Under the pieces are notes generated by a model that saw only the letters and a list, made by a program, of their open reading frames with translations, searched no databases and was not told the DNA's origin. Shown one piece after another: positions 1 to 5,751 of a DNA stretch of 8,961 nucleotides (the first letter of the stretch is position 1; every line of letters begins with the position of its first letter). Made by a program: the position numbers and the translations under genes. The stretch is from Elusimicrobia bacterium RIFOXYB2_FULL_49_7 (GTDB lineage: Bacteria; Fibrobacterota; OXYB2-FULL-49-7): assembly GCA_001800515.1 (NCBI GenBank), contig MGVN01000144.1, positions 19,471 to 28,431 on the forward strand. Direction: 5' to 3'.

Positions 1-531
1 GCGAGCACCAGCCATCAGCGCCTCTGGGTTCAAGCGGGCGAAACGGGTATAGGCTGGAAACTTCGAGGTATCAAAATACCCCCCGTCTTCGATGAGATAG
101 GTAAACCCTTTTTCCTCGAGCCGGCGGATCAGTTCAATCTGTTCGGGGATGGTATCCGTTGCCCGGCAAAACACATCTGCGGGCAGCAAATTCAGGGCCT
201 TAAAATCGGCCAGGACCGCGTCGGTATAAAACCGGGCCACATCCCAAACGCTTTTGTTTTCCCGCGCCGCCCCTTTTTCCATCTTGTCGTCACCCGTATC
301 GCCATCCGAAACCAAATGACCCACATCCGTGATATTCATGACATGGCGCACCTTGAATCCATTATAGAGCAACACGCGTTTCAGGATATCTTCAAAAAGA
401 AAACTGCGCAGATTACCGATATGGGCATAATTATAGACGGTCGGGCCGCAGGTGTAAAGTTTAACCACCTCTTCCTGGGGAGTGAAGATTTCCTTTTCAC
501 GGGTCGCGGTATTGAACAGTGTCACAGACAT
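1..531 (-). CDS. cysS: Cysteinyl-tRNA synthetase, N-terminal 177 residues (3' end outside window)
   Basis: Class I aminoacyl-tRNA synthetase that charges tRNA-Cys with cysteine in the cytoplasm. The reading frame opens at an ATG (529-531) and stays open to the window edge, giving 177 residues of a protein usually about 460-500 long; the KMSKS loop and anticodon-binding part lie outside. Seen directly: the N-terminal TCGPTVY segment, whose Cys is a zinc/cysteine-binding ligand in the family, the HIGN form of the HIGH ATP-binding motif directly after it, and the NITDVGH segment followed by an acidic, lysine-rich stretch (DTGDDKMEKGA). This last segment differs from the E. coli-type NITDIDDK version, so the gene belongs to the alternative sequence clade of CysS. 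It begins 12 bases after the gpmI stop, so it is probably co-transcribed with gpmI; the ribosome binding site is weak (CTGGA). The identification is secure. Confidence 0.95.
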   Translation of the reverse strand, partial: MSVTLFNTATREKEIFTPQEEVVKLYTCGPTVYNYAHIGNLRSFLFEDILKRVLLYNGFKVRHVMNITDVGHLVSDGDTGDDKMEKGAARENKSVWDVARFYTDAVLADFKALNLLPADVFCRATDTIPEQIELIRRLEEKGFTYLIEDGGYFDTSKFPAYTRFARLNPEALMAGAR

Positions 532-543
532 AGTGTTCCAGGT

Positions 544-2058
544 TTAGCGGGCAATCAGGCTTTTGCCGGTCATCTCAGCCGGGGGTGTCAGGCCCATCAG
601 CTCAAGCAAGGTGGGCGCAATATCGCATAAGGCACCGCCGGAACGCAAACGTACATCCCCCGCTCCCAACAGGAGCAGGGGAACATCATTCAGGGTGTGC
701 GCAGTCATGGGTGAACCGTCATCAAGCATCATCTGCTCCGCGTTACCATGATCGGCTGTAATGATAACGGCACCGCCTTTCTTGAGCACCGCATCCGCCA
801 CATCGGCGGTACAAGCGTCCACCGTCTCCACGGCCGTGACAACCTTATCAAAAACACCGGTATGGCCCACCATATCGCAATTGGCATAATTCATCATAAT
901 GATGTCGTATTGATCCTCCGCAATAGCGGAAAGGACTTTATCGCGAACCTTCCAGGCACTCATCTCGGGCTGCAGGTCATAGGTGGCGACTTTGGGACTG
1001 TCGACTAAAATGCGATCCTCAAGAGGATAAGGCTCTTCCCGTTGACCGTTGAAGAAAAAGGTGACATGCGCATATTTTTCGGTCTCAGCACAGCGCAATT
1101 GACGTTTTTCGTTATGAGACAGGAATTCGCCCAGAATATTGGCATTGGTCAGCGGCGTAAACGCAACATGAAAGGGGCCATTGGGATAATAATCCGTAAA
1201 AGCGACGAAATGGATATCCTTTTTTTCCCGTTTGAAATGGGTAAAGGTTTCATCGAGAAAGGCATGGGTCAGTTGGCGGGCCCGGTCCAGTCGGTAGTTG
1301 AAAAAGATGACCGCATCGCCATCCTGAATGCCCTGAAAGTCCCCAATCAATCTAGGTTTGATGAATTCATCATTTTCACCCTTGGCATAGGCGCACTCAA
1401 CCGCCTCCTGCCAATTCTTGACATGTTTGCCTTCGCCTTTCACCAGGGCGTTGTAGGCTAATTCCACCCGTTCCCAACGATTGTCGCGATCCATGGCATA
1501 ATAACGTCCGATGACCGACGCCACTTTACCGACACCCTGTTGACGCATCCCCTCCTCCAAGGCTGCCATATAAACAGCCGCTGACTTGGGAGGCGTATCG
1601 CGCCCATCGGTAAAGGCGTGTACCAGCACACGATCGAAACCCTCCCGTTTACAAAGCTCCAGCAGAGCCACCCCTTGTGACGTAACGGCATGAACCCCCT
1701 GGTCCTGAATCAGGCCCAAGAGATGGAGGGTGGAACCCCGGTTTTTGCAATGATTCACAGCCTCTACAAAAGCGGGATTTTTAAAGAAATCTCCGTCACG
1801 AATGGATTTATTGATGCGTGTCATGCTCTGGTAGACGACCCGTCCGGCGCCGATGTTGAGGTGACCCACTTCGCTGTTACCCTGGTTGCCGGGTTCCAAC
1901 CCGACATATTCCCCGTGTGCGCGGATCAAGGTATGAGGGTAACGGGCTTGAAAGGCATCGGTACGGGGGGTCTTGGACTTGGAAATGGCGTTTCGTTCCG
2001 AGGCCGGGGCTTCCCCCCAACCGTCACGAATAATCAGGCATATAGGCCGTTGGCTCAT
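544..2058 (-). CDS. gpmI: 2,3-bisphosphoglycerate-independent phosphoglycerate mutase
   Basis: Interconverts 3- and 2-phosphoglycerate in glycolysis/gluconeogenesis, using two Mn2+ ions and a phosphoserine intermediate; cytoplasmic monomer. The 504-residue length is normal. The start is taken as the ATG at 2056-2058 because GAGGAG lies five bases upstream. A GTG two codons earlier overlaps that site and is unlikely. With this start the metal ligands and nucleophile are D12 (RDGWG), S62 (GNSEVGH), D395 and H399 (CDMVGHTG), D436 and H437 (TADHGN) and H454 (AHTLNDVP); the first two match the numbering of the Geobacillus enzyme as I recall it. Substrate-binding parts include H123, the GRDTPP loop (about 152-157), the R185/R191 region and R256/R259. 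Small departures from the usual motifs are IIRDGWG rather than LDGWG, and ANCDMVGH where ANPDMVGH is common. It has its own likely promoter upstream and is followed closely by cysS. Confidence 0.97.
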   Translation of the reverse strand: MSQRPICLIIRDGWGEAPASERNAISKSKTPRTDAFQARYPHTLIRAHGEYVGLEPGNQGNSEVGHLNIGAGRVVYQSMTRINKSIRDGDFFKNPAFVEAVNHCKNRGSTLHLLGLIQDQGVHAVTSQGVALLELCKREGFDRVLVHAFTDGRDTPPKSAAVYMAALEEGMRQQGVGKVASVIGRYYAMDRDNRWERVELAYNALVKGEGKHVKNWQEAVECAYAKGENDEFIKPRLIGDFQGIQDGDAVIFFNYRLDRARQLTHAFLDETFTHFKREKKDIHFVAFTDYYPNGPFHVAFTPLTNANILGEFLSHNEKRQLRCAETEKYAHVTFFFNGQREEPYPLEDRILVDSPKVATYDLQPEMSAWKVRDKVLSAIAEDQYDIIMMNYANCDMVGHTGVFDKVVTAVETVDACTADVADAVLKKGGAVIITADHGNAEQMMLDDGSPMTAHTLNDVPLLLLGAGDVRLRSGGALCDIAPTLLELMGLTPPAEMTGKSLIAR

Positions 2059-2097
2059 AAACACTCCTCAGGCAAAAAGGATCGAATCAGATTAAAA
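2059..2097 (-). promoter_or_regulatory. gpmI: gpmI leader with strong ribosome binding site
   Basis: Short leader between the proposed -10 box and the gpmI start. Read on the minus strand it holds GAGGAG followed by TGTTT and then ATG, which decides the gpmI start in favour of the ATG at 2058. No riboswitch-like structure or attenuator is visible in so short a leader. Confidence 0.6.
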
Positions 2098-2127
2098 AAG
2101 ATAATTGGATGCGTCGATTAATGTCAA
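2098..2127 (-). promoter_or_regulatory. Candidate sigma70-type promoter for gpmI-cysS
   Basis: On the minus strand a perfect -35 hexamer TTGACA (2122-2127) is followed after 18 bases by TATCTT (2098-2103), which matches the -10 consensus at four of six positions. Transcription would begin near 2090, about 30 bases before gpmI. The site lies in the 100-base gap between echF and gpmI, so the glycolytic/tRNA-charging pair can be expressed independently of the hydrogenase operon. No GC-rich hairpin with a T-run is visible between the echF stop and this promoter, so read-through from ech cannot be excluded. This is a consensus match only. Confidence 0.5.
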
Positions 2128-2158
2128 ACGGGAGCGCGTCTTTTCTGAGTGTCCTGCG

Positions 2159-2515
2159 TCATGCAGAAACAGGGGATTGCTCAACACGAAAGCGAAGCTC
2201 GTCTCTTGTCAAGGCCGTGGCAGCAAAAGCATTTCCCATGACAAGGCATTTCTTGGGGCAAACTTCCACACAAGCGTTACAGAGAATACAGCGGCCGCGG
2301 TCAATACCCCATGCTTTGGCCGGCTTGTCCACCGTAATGGCTCCGGTGGGACATTTCTTCCGACAAATCCCGCAAAAGATGCAAAGGGAGATGTCGATAC
2401 CGATACTGCCGCGCGTCCGGGGAAACATCTTCTTTTTCTCGGACGGATACCGGACGGTTTTCGCTTTGCGGAACAGGTGCTTTAACAAAATACCGCTCAT
2501 CTTGAAAGAAGCCAT
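2159..2515 (-). CDS. echF: Ech hydrogenase subunit F, two-[4Fe-4S] ferredoxin-like protein
   Basis: Electron-transfer subunit, homologous to NuoI, that passes electrons from soluble reduced ferredoxin towards EchC. The 118-residue protein carries two classical CxxCxxCxxxCP motifs, with cysteines at 45/48/51/55 and 76/79/82/86, enough for two [4Fe-4S] clusters; a further Cys90 follows the second motif. The N-terminal 30 residues are basic, with a short hydrophobic/amphipathic stretch (MSGILLKHLF), which in the family sits against the membrane subunit. The start is the ATG at 2513-2515, placed just after the strong site GGAGAGGTG. A longer frame reaching 2584 would overlap echE and lacks such a site. 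Only one base separates it from the echE stop, so translation is probably coupled. It is the last gene of the ech operon, in the canonical position. Confidence 0.93.
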   Translation of the reverse strand: MASFKMSGILLKHLFRKAKTVRYPSEKKKMFPRTRGSIGIDISLCIFCGICRKKCPTGAITVDKPAKAWGIDRGRCILCNACVEVCPKKCLVMGNAFAATALTRDELRFRVEQSPVSA

Positions 2516-2516
2516 A

Positions 2517-3596
2517 TCACCTCTCCGTACAGCTGATACAAGGATCGACCGTGAGAACCAATACCGGCACATCGGCAAGTTCACAACCGGGCAGACATTT
2601 CAGAAGGGCCGGAATATTGGCAAAGGTCGGTGTTCGCACCCGCAAACGCTCCAGGAATTTTGTACCGTTCGCCTTGGCGTAGTAAATCACTTCACCGCGG
2701 GGCTGTTCGGTGCGCACAAAACACTCACCCGTCGGAAAACCGCGAAGCTTGACGTCAATCGGGCCCTCTTCTATCTTATCCACCGCTTGGGCAATCAGGG
2801 AAATGGACTGATACAATTCCCCGATACGGACCGCACAACGGGCATACGCGTCGCCATCCGGATGAACGACCGGTGCAAAATCCAGCTCCCCGTAGACGCA
2901 ATAACCGGTCTGTCGCAGATCCTGGGCAAAGTTGCTTGCCCGCAGCATGGGTCCTACGGCGCCAAGTCGGTAGGCTTCCTCTTTCGAGAGGACCCCCACA
3001 CCGCAGAGACGATGCCGTACAGAGGAATCCTTCAGAAAGACGTCGCCGACGGCTCGCATCTCCTTTTCATATTCCTTCAAGTCCCGTACGATTCGCTTCA
3101 AGGTATCATTGTCGATATCGTAACGGACGCCACCCACCTTGCAGGAGCTGAAAATGACCCGTCCCCCTGTGGTTTCTTCGATGATATTCAAAATTTTTTC
3201 GCGGATGCGCCAACTGTGCATGAAAAGCGACTCGAATCCGAAGGCATCGGCCATGAGACCCATCCATAAAAGATGACTCTGAAGCCGGGCGATTTCGGAC
3301 CAGATGACGCGCAGAAACTGCGCCCGTCTCGGCGCCTCGATATTCATGAGTTTCTCCGCCGCCAGGGAATACGTAAGACCATGAATAAAAGCACAGATGC
3401 CGCAGATACGTTCCGCGACATAGACGAACTCCTGGTAATCTTTTTTCTCCACCAGCTTTTCAAGTCCACGGTGGATGAAGCCGATGCGAGGTATGGCTTC
3501 AATGACTTTTTCATCCTCCAAAACCAAATCCAAATGAATCGGTTCGGGTAGAACGGGATGCTGGGGGCCGAAAGGGATGATGGTGCGCATACCCAT
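2517..3596 (-). CDS. echE: Ech hydrogenase large subunit E, [NiFe] catalytic subunit
   Basis: Catalytic subunit of a group 4 energy-converting [NiFe] hydrogenase, homologous to NuoD; reduces protons to H2 or oxidises H2 on the cytoplasmic side. It is 359 residues long, as expected. The N-terminal GPQHPVLPEP segment and the GFIHRGLEK helix are typical. The N-terminal nickel motif RICGIC supplies Cys65 and Cys68, and the C-terminal motif DPCISC supplies Cys353 and Cys356, so all four Ni ligands are present; this separates it from complex I NuoD, which lacks them. The protein ends three residues after the last cysteine (TER), leaving no C-terminal extension for a maturation protease. The start is the first ATG (3594-3596), preceded by GAAGGA with about nine bases of spacing. 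A second ATG two codons later is less well placed. The gap to echD is two bases. Confidence 0.97.
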   Translation of the reverse strand: MGMRTIIPFGPQHPVLPEPIHLDLVLEDEKVIEAIPRIGFIHRGLEKLVEKKDYQEFVYVAERICGICAFIHGLTYSLAAEKLMNIEAPRRAQFLRVIWSEIARLQSHLLWMGLMADAFGFESLFMHSWRIREKILNIIEETTGGRVIFSSCKVGGVRYDIDNDTLKRIVRDLKEYEKEMRAVGDVFLKDSSVRHRLCGVGVLSKEEAYRLGAVGPMLRASNFAQDLRQTGYCVYGELDFAPVVHPDGDAYARCAVRIGELYQSISLIAQAVDKIEEGPIDVKLRGFPTGECFVRTEQPRGEVIYYAKANGTKFLERLRVRTPTFANIPALLKCLPGCELADVPVLVLTVDPCISCTER

Positions 3597-3598
3597 AA

Positions 3599-3967
3599 TT
3601 AAACATCCTTCTTTTCTTCCGGAGGCTTGGCAAATGGTGCCGGGTGCGCTTTCCGGTAGAAATCACCCTTGTAATCAATCGCCATCCCATCAACCGGGAT
3701 ACCGAACAGATCGTGAATCTCATTCTCATAATGAAAGGCCGGGAAACAAACCCGGCTGACACTGGGCAGCGTTTCCTGCAGACTCTTCAGCGTCACCCGC
3801 AAGGTACGAAGGGTCAGCGCCTTATCGAAAGAATAGTTGATCTCTGCACCATCGGCCGTGCGGGTGCAGCCGATTTGGGCCAAACGCCAACCGTCCCGAT
3901 AGAGCGCCTCCACGCGGGTGACGATATCGGAGACCGTCGCAGGTTCAATGGTCGATTCGGATATCAC
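3599..3967 (-). CDS. echD: Ech hydrogenase subunit D (NuoC-like)
   Basis: Small hydrophilic subunit homologous to the 30-kDa NuoC subunit of complex I; it has no cofactor and helps hold the catalytic module together. The 122 residues are typical of EchD, which is shorter than NuoC. The family motif appears as YENEIHDLFGI (about 80-90), corresponding to the ERExxDxFG region of NuoC, followed by the short GDFYRKAHP segment near the C-terminus. The tail is charged (PPEEKKDV). The start is a GTG (3965-3967) that overlaps the echC stop as GTGA, with AAGGAG nine bases upstream, so it is likely translated by coupling with echC. Weakly conserved as a family; the assignment rests on the motif plus position between echC and echE. 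Confidence 0.9.
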   Translation of the reverse strand: MISESTIEPATVSDIVTRVEALYRDGWRLAQIGCTRTADGAEINYSFDKALTLRTLRVTLKSLQETLPSVSRVCFPAFHYENEIHDLFGIPVDGMAIDYKGDFYRKAHPAPFAKPPEEKKDV

Positions 3968-4878
3968 CGTGTTTGACTCCTTATTTTTTGCATGAACAAC
4001 CGGTCCCGGCCGTCGGGCAGCCGAACCGTCTTGTAAATGCCATACCCTTTTCGGGTTAGAAAAAAAAGGTTTCGTTTGCTCTTATGATGCGTGAAAACCT
4101 CATAGCGTTCGGCATCCGGATAGACGCTTTCCGCAGCCCCCATGAGCCGGCTGCCGATACCGACATTCTGAAACAGGGGATGAATGACCAAACGGTTGAT
4201 GTAACCGCAATGATTATCCCGGAATGTTCGGATGGATCCCACCAGCTGGCCGCCCATCACGGCCTTGAGAAAAATCATATCCAAAAAGTCGATTTTAAGT
4301 TCATCCAGGGTCTGAGTAAGCGGCGCCAGATGGAAATCACCGTAGATTTCCGCTTCGCTTCGATACGCCATTTTCTGGAGCTCAAGAATGGCCTGTAAAT
4401 CCTCGGGTAAGGTTCGCTCAATGATAAGACTTTCAAGACCGGCCATCATGGACCGACGCGTGCGTTGTTTTTCTTCGAGCACGCCAACCGCGGCAATGAT
4501 GCCGTCGATGATGGATTCGGGACGGGCCGCACAACCCGGCACCACCACATCGACCGGAATGATCTTGTCCACCCCGCCGGAAACGTTATAGCATTCTGCA
4601 AAGATTCCCCCTGACAGCGCGCAAACGCCGACGGCCACGACCGCCTTGGGATCCGGCATCTGGTGATAAATGTTTTGAATAACTTCCTTGTTCTGCTCAT
4701 TGACCGAACCGGTCACTAAAAAGATGTCCGCATGTTTTGGGTTGCCGGTATTGATAACGCCCAACCGTTCGGCATCAAACCCGGGCGTCAGGCAGGCCAA
4801 GATTTCAATATCGCAACCATTGCAGCTGGAGGCATCGTAGTGGATGACCCAAGGAGAACGGCTCAGAGAAGTGGCCAT
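3964..4878 (-). CDS. echC: Ech hydrogenase small subunit C fused to a GNAT N-acetyltransferase domain
   Basis: Residues 1 to about 137 are the NuoB-like small subunit that carries the proximal [4Fe-4S] cluster and passes electrons to the NiFe site of EchE. Its ligands are Cys19 and Cys22 (SCNGCDIE), Cys86 (VGVCALSGG) and Cys116 (VPGCAARPE). A short basic linker (EEKQRTRRSMM) leads without a stop into residues about 148-300, which read as a whole GNAT acetyltransferase: an N-terminal strand and helix (IIERTLPEDLQAILELQ), the strand INRLVIHP and the acetyl-CoA pyrophosphate loop QNVGIGSRL (237-245), and a C-terminal LTRKGYGIYKTV strand region. At 304 residues the protein is about twice the length I recall for EchC. 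No good ribosome binding site precedes the internal ATG-ATG (4449-4444), so a single fusion protein is most likely. The acetylation target is unknown. The gene starts at 4878 behind AGGAAGAAG, 12 bases after echB, and overlaps echD by four bases. Confidence 0.9.
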   Translation of the reverse strand: MATSLSRSPWVIHYDASSCNGCDIEILACLTPGFDAERLGVINTGNPKHADIFLVTGSVNEQNKEVIQNIYHQMPDPKAVVAVGVCALSGGIFAECYNVSGGVDKIIPVDVVVPGCAARPESIIDGIIAAVGVLEEKQRTRRSMMAGLESLIIERTLPEDLQAILELQKMAYRSEAEIYGDFHLAPLTQTLDELKIDFLDMIFLKAVMGGQLVGSIRTFRDNHCGYINRLVIHPLFQNVGIGSRLMGAAESVYPDAERYEVFTHHKSKRNLFFLTRKGYGIYKTVRLPDGRDRLFMQKIRSQTR

Positions 4879-4890
4879 GGCATCTTCTTC

Positions 4891-5751
4891 CTAAAAAAAA
4901 TAATACAAAACCAAGATATTGCTCACGCCAAGGACAATCGCCATCATCCAGGTACTTTTCAGGGCAAGCTGCCATTTGAAACGGGCAAACGCATTGTCCG
5001 CCAATATCAGAAAAAAAAGAGTCAGCCCCACCGCCACAACGGCCATGATCGGCTTAGCTGCAAAAAACAGGTAGAGCAGACCGAGGACAAAGACGGATTC
5101 GTACCAATGGCCGACTTCAATCGCGGCGAGTGTCCGGCCGGAAAATTCCGTGGTCATTCCTTTGACGAGCTCCTGATGTCCGTGATGGGAGGTGGAGAGA
5201 TCAAAGGGTGATTTTCGGAACTTGATTTCCATGACACACAGAAAACCGATGAAAAGCCCCGGCAAAAAAACGATGAGCAGATCCGGATAAGCATTGATGT
5301 CCGCCACATTAAAACTTCCGGTGGCACGGTAAAGCCCTACCGCCAAAAGCAAAATGATCGGCTCATAAGCCATGGACAGAATGAGTTCCCGTTGGGTACC
5401 CAAAAAACTGAAGGGAGAGCTCGCCTTGTAGCCGCCCAGGATAAAAAAGACATCCCCCAGGGTAAGGGCAAAAATGACGAGCAGGATATCTCCGCCCGAA
5501 AAAAAGAGCACACCCGTGAAAATCATCAGGATCAGATAAAAGACCATATAGAAATTCTGGGACCGTCGCACCACCATGGTTTCCTTGTGCATCAGTTTGA
5601 ACACATCATAGAAAGGCTGGAACAACGGGGGGCCGACACGTCCCTGCATTCGGGCGGTGACAATCCGATCGACACCCGCCACCAAGCCGCCGCCAACAGG
5701 CGCCAAGACCACAAACAGCAAGGCCCCCAGGGCGGCGTTCAGAAAATCCAC
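4891..5751 (-). CDS. echB: Ech hydrogenase membrane subunit B (NuoH-like)
   Basis: Integral membrane subunit homologous to NuoH; it anchors the hydrogenase module to the membrane and forms part of the ion path. The 286 residues are very hydrophobic, with about eight predicted helices. Family features seen: RMQGRVGPPLFQPFYDVFKL (34-53), the counterpart of the NuoH RxQxRxGP loop; Glu130 in the SMAYEP helix; and the cytoplasmic loop KSPFDLSTSHHGHQELVKG (180-198), matching the APFDLxEAxxELVxG region of NuoH. The start is a GTG (5749-5751) that lies inside the last codons of echA, a 13-base overlap. GGTGGTG a few bases upstream can serve as the ribosome binding site, and translational coupling is likely. 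The only other candidate, full NuoH, is ruled out by the neighbours. Confidence 0.95.
   Translation of the reverse strand: MDFLNAALGALLFVVLAPVGGGLVAGVDRIVTARMQGRVGPPLFQPFYDVFKLMHKETMVVRRSQNFYMVFYLILMIFTGVLFFSGGDILLVIFALTLGDVFFILGGYKASSPFSFLGTQRELILSMAYEPIILLLAVGLYRATGSFNVADINAYPDLLIVFLPGLFIGFLCVMEIKFRKSPFDLSTSHHGHQELVKGMTTEFSGRTLAAIEVGHWYESVFVLGLLYLFFAAKPIMAVVAVGLTLFFLILADNAFARFKWQLALKSTWMMAIVLGVSNILVLYYFF

Noticed and set aside
1042..1461. 139-codon plus-strand frame opposite gpmI
   Set aside because: Antisense to conserved iPGM sequence; no family resemblance and no clear ribosome binding site.
2059..2158. Intrinsic terminator after echF
   Set aside because: A T-rich stretch occurs near 2090-2100 on the minus strand, but no GC-rich hairpin directly precedes it; the stretch fits better as part of the gpmI promoter region.
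2516..2584. N-terminal extension of EchF to 2584
   Set aside because: It would overlap the echE coding end by about 68 bases, adds non-conserved residues, and lacks the strong ribosome binding site found before the ATG at 2515.
2109..3269. 386-codon open frame on the plus strand opposite echE and echF
   Set aside because: It lies wholly antisense to two confidently identified genes and most of the gap before gpmI. Its translation is rich in Arg, His and Thr with no recognisable motif, and it is explained by the codon pattern of the opposite strand.
4446..4700. 84-codon minus-strand frame inside echC in another phase, ending at the domain boundary
   Set aside because: Considered as possible evidence of a frameshift at the EchC-GNAT junction. 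The EchC frame is continuous with intact family motifs on both sides, so this is a shadow frame.
2517..5751. Complex I (nuo) fragment instead of hydrogenase
   Set aside because: EchE retains both Ni-ligating CxxC motifs that NuoD lacks, the gene order is A-B-C-D-E-F of Ech, and NuoE/F/G and NuoA/J/K/N are absent.
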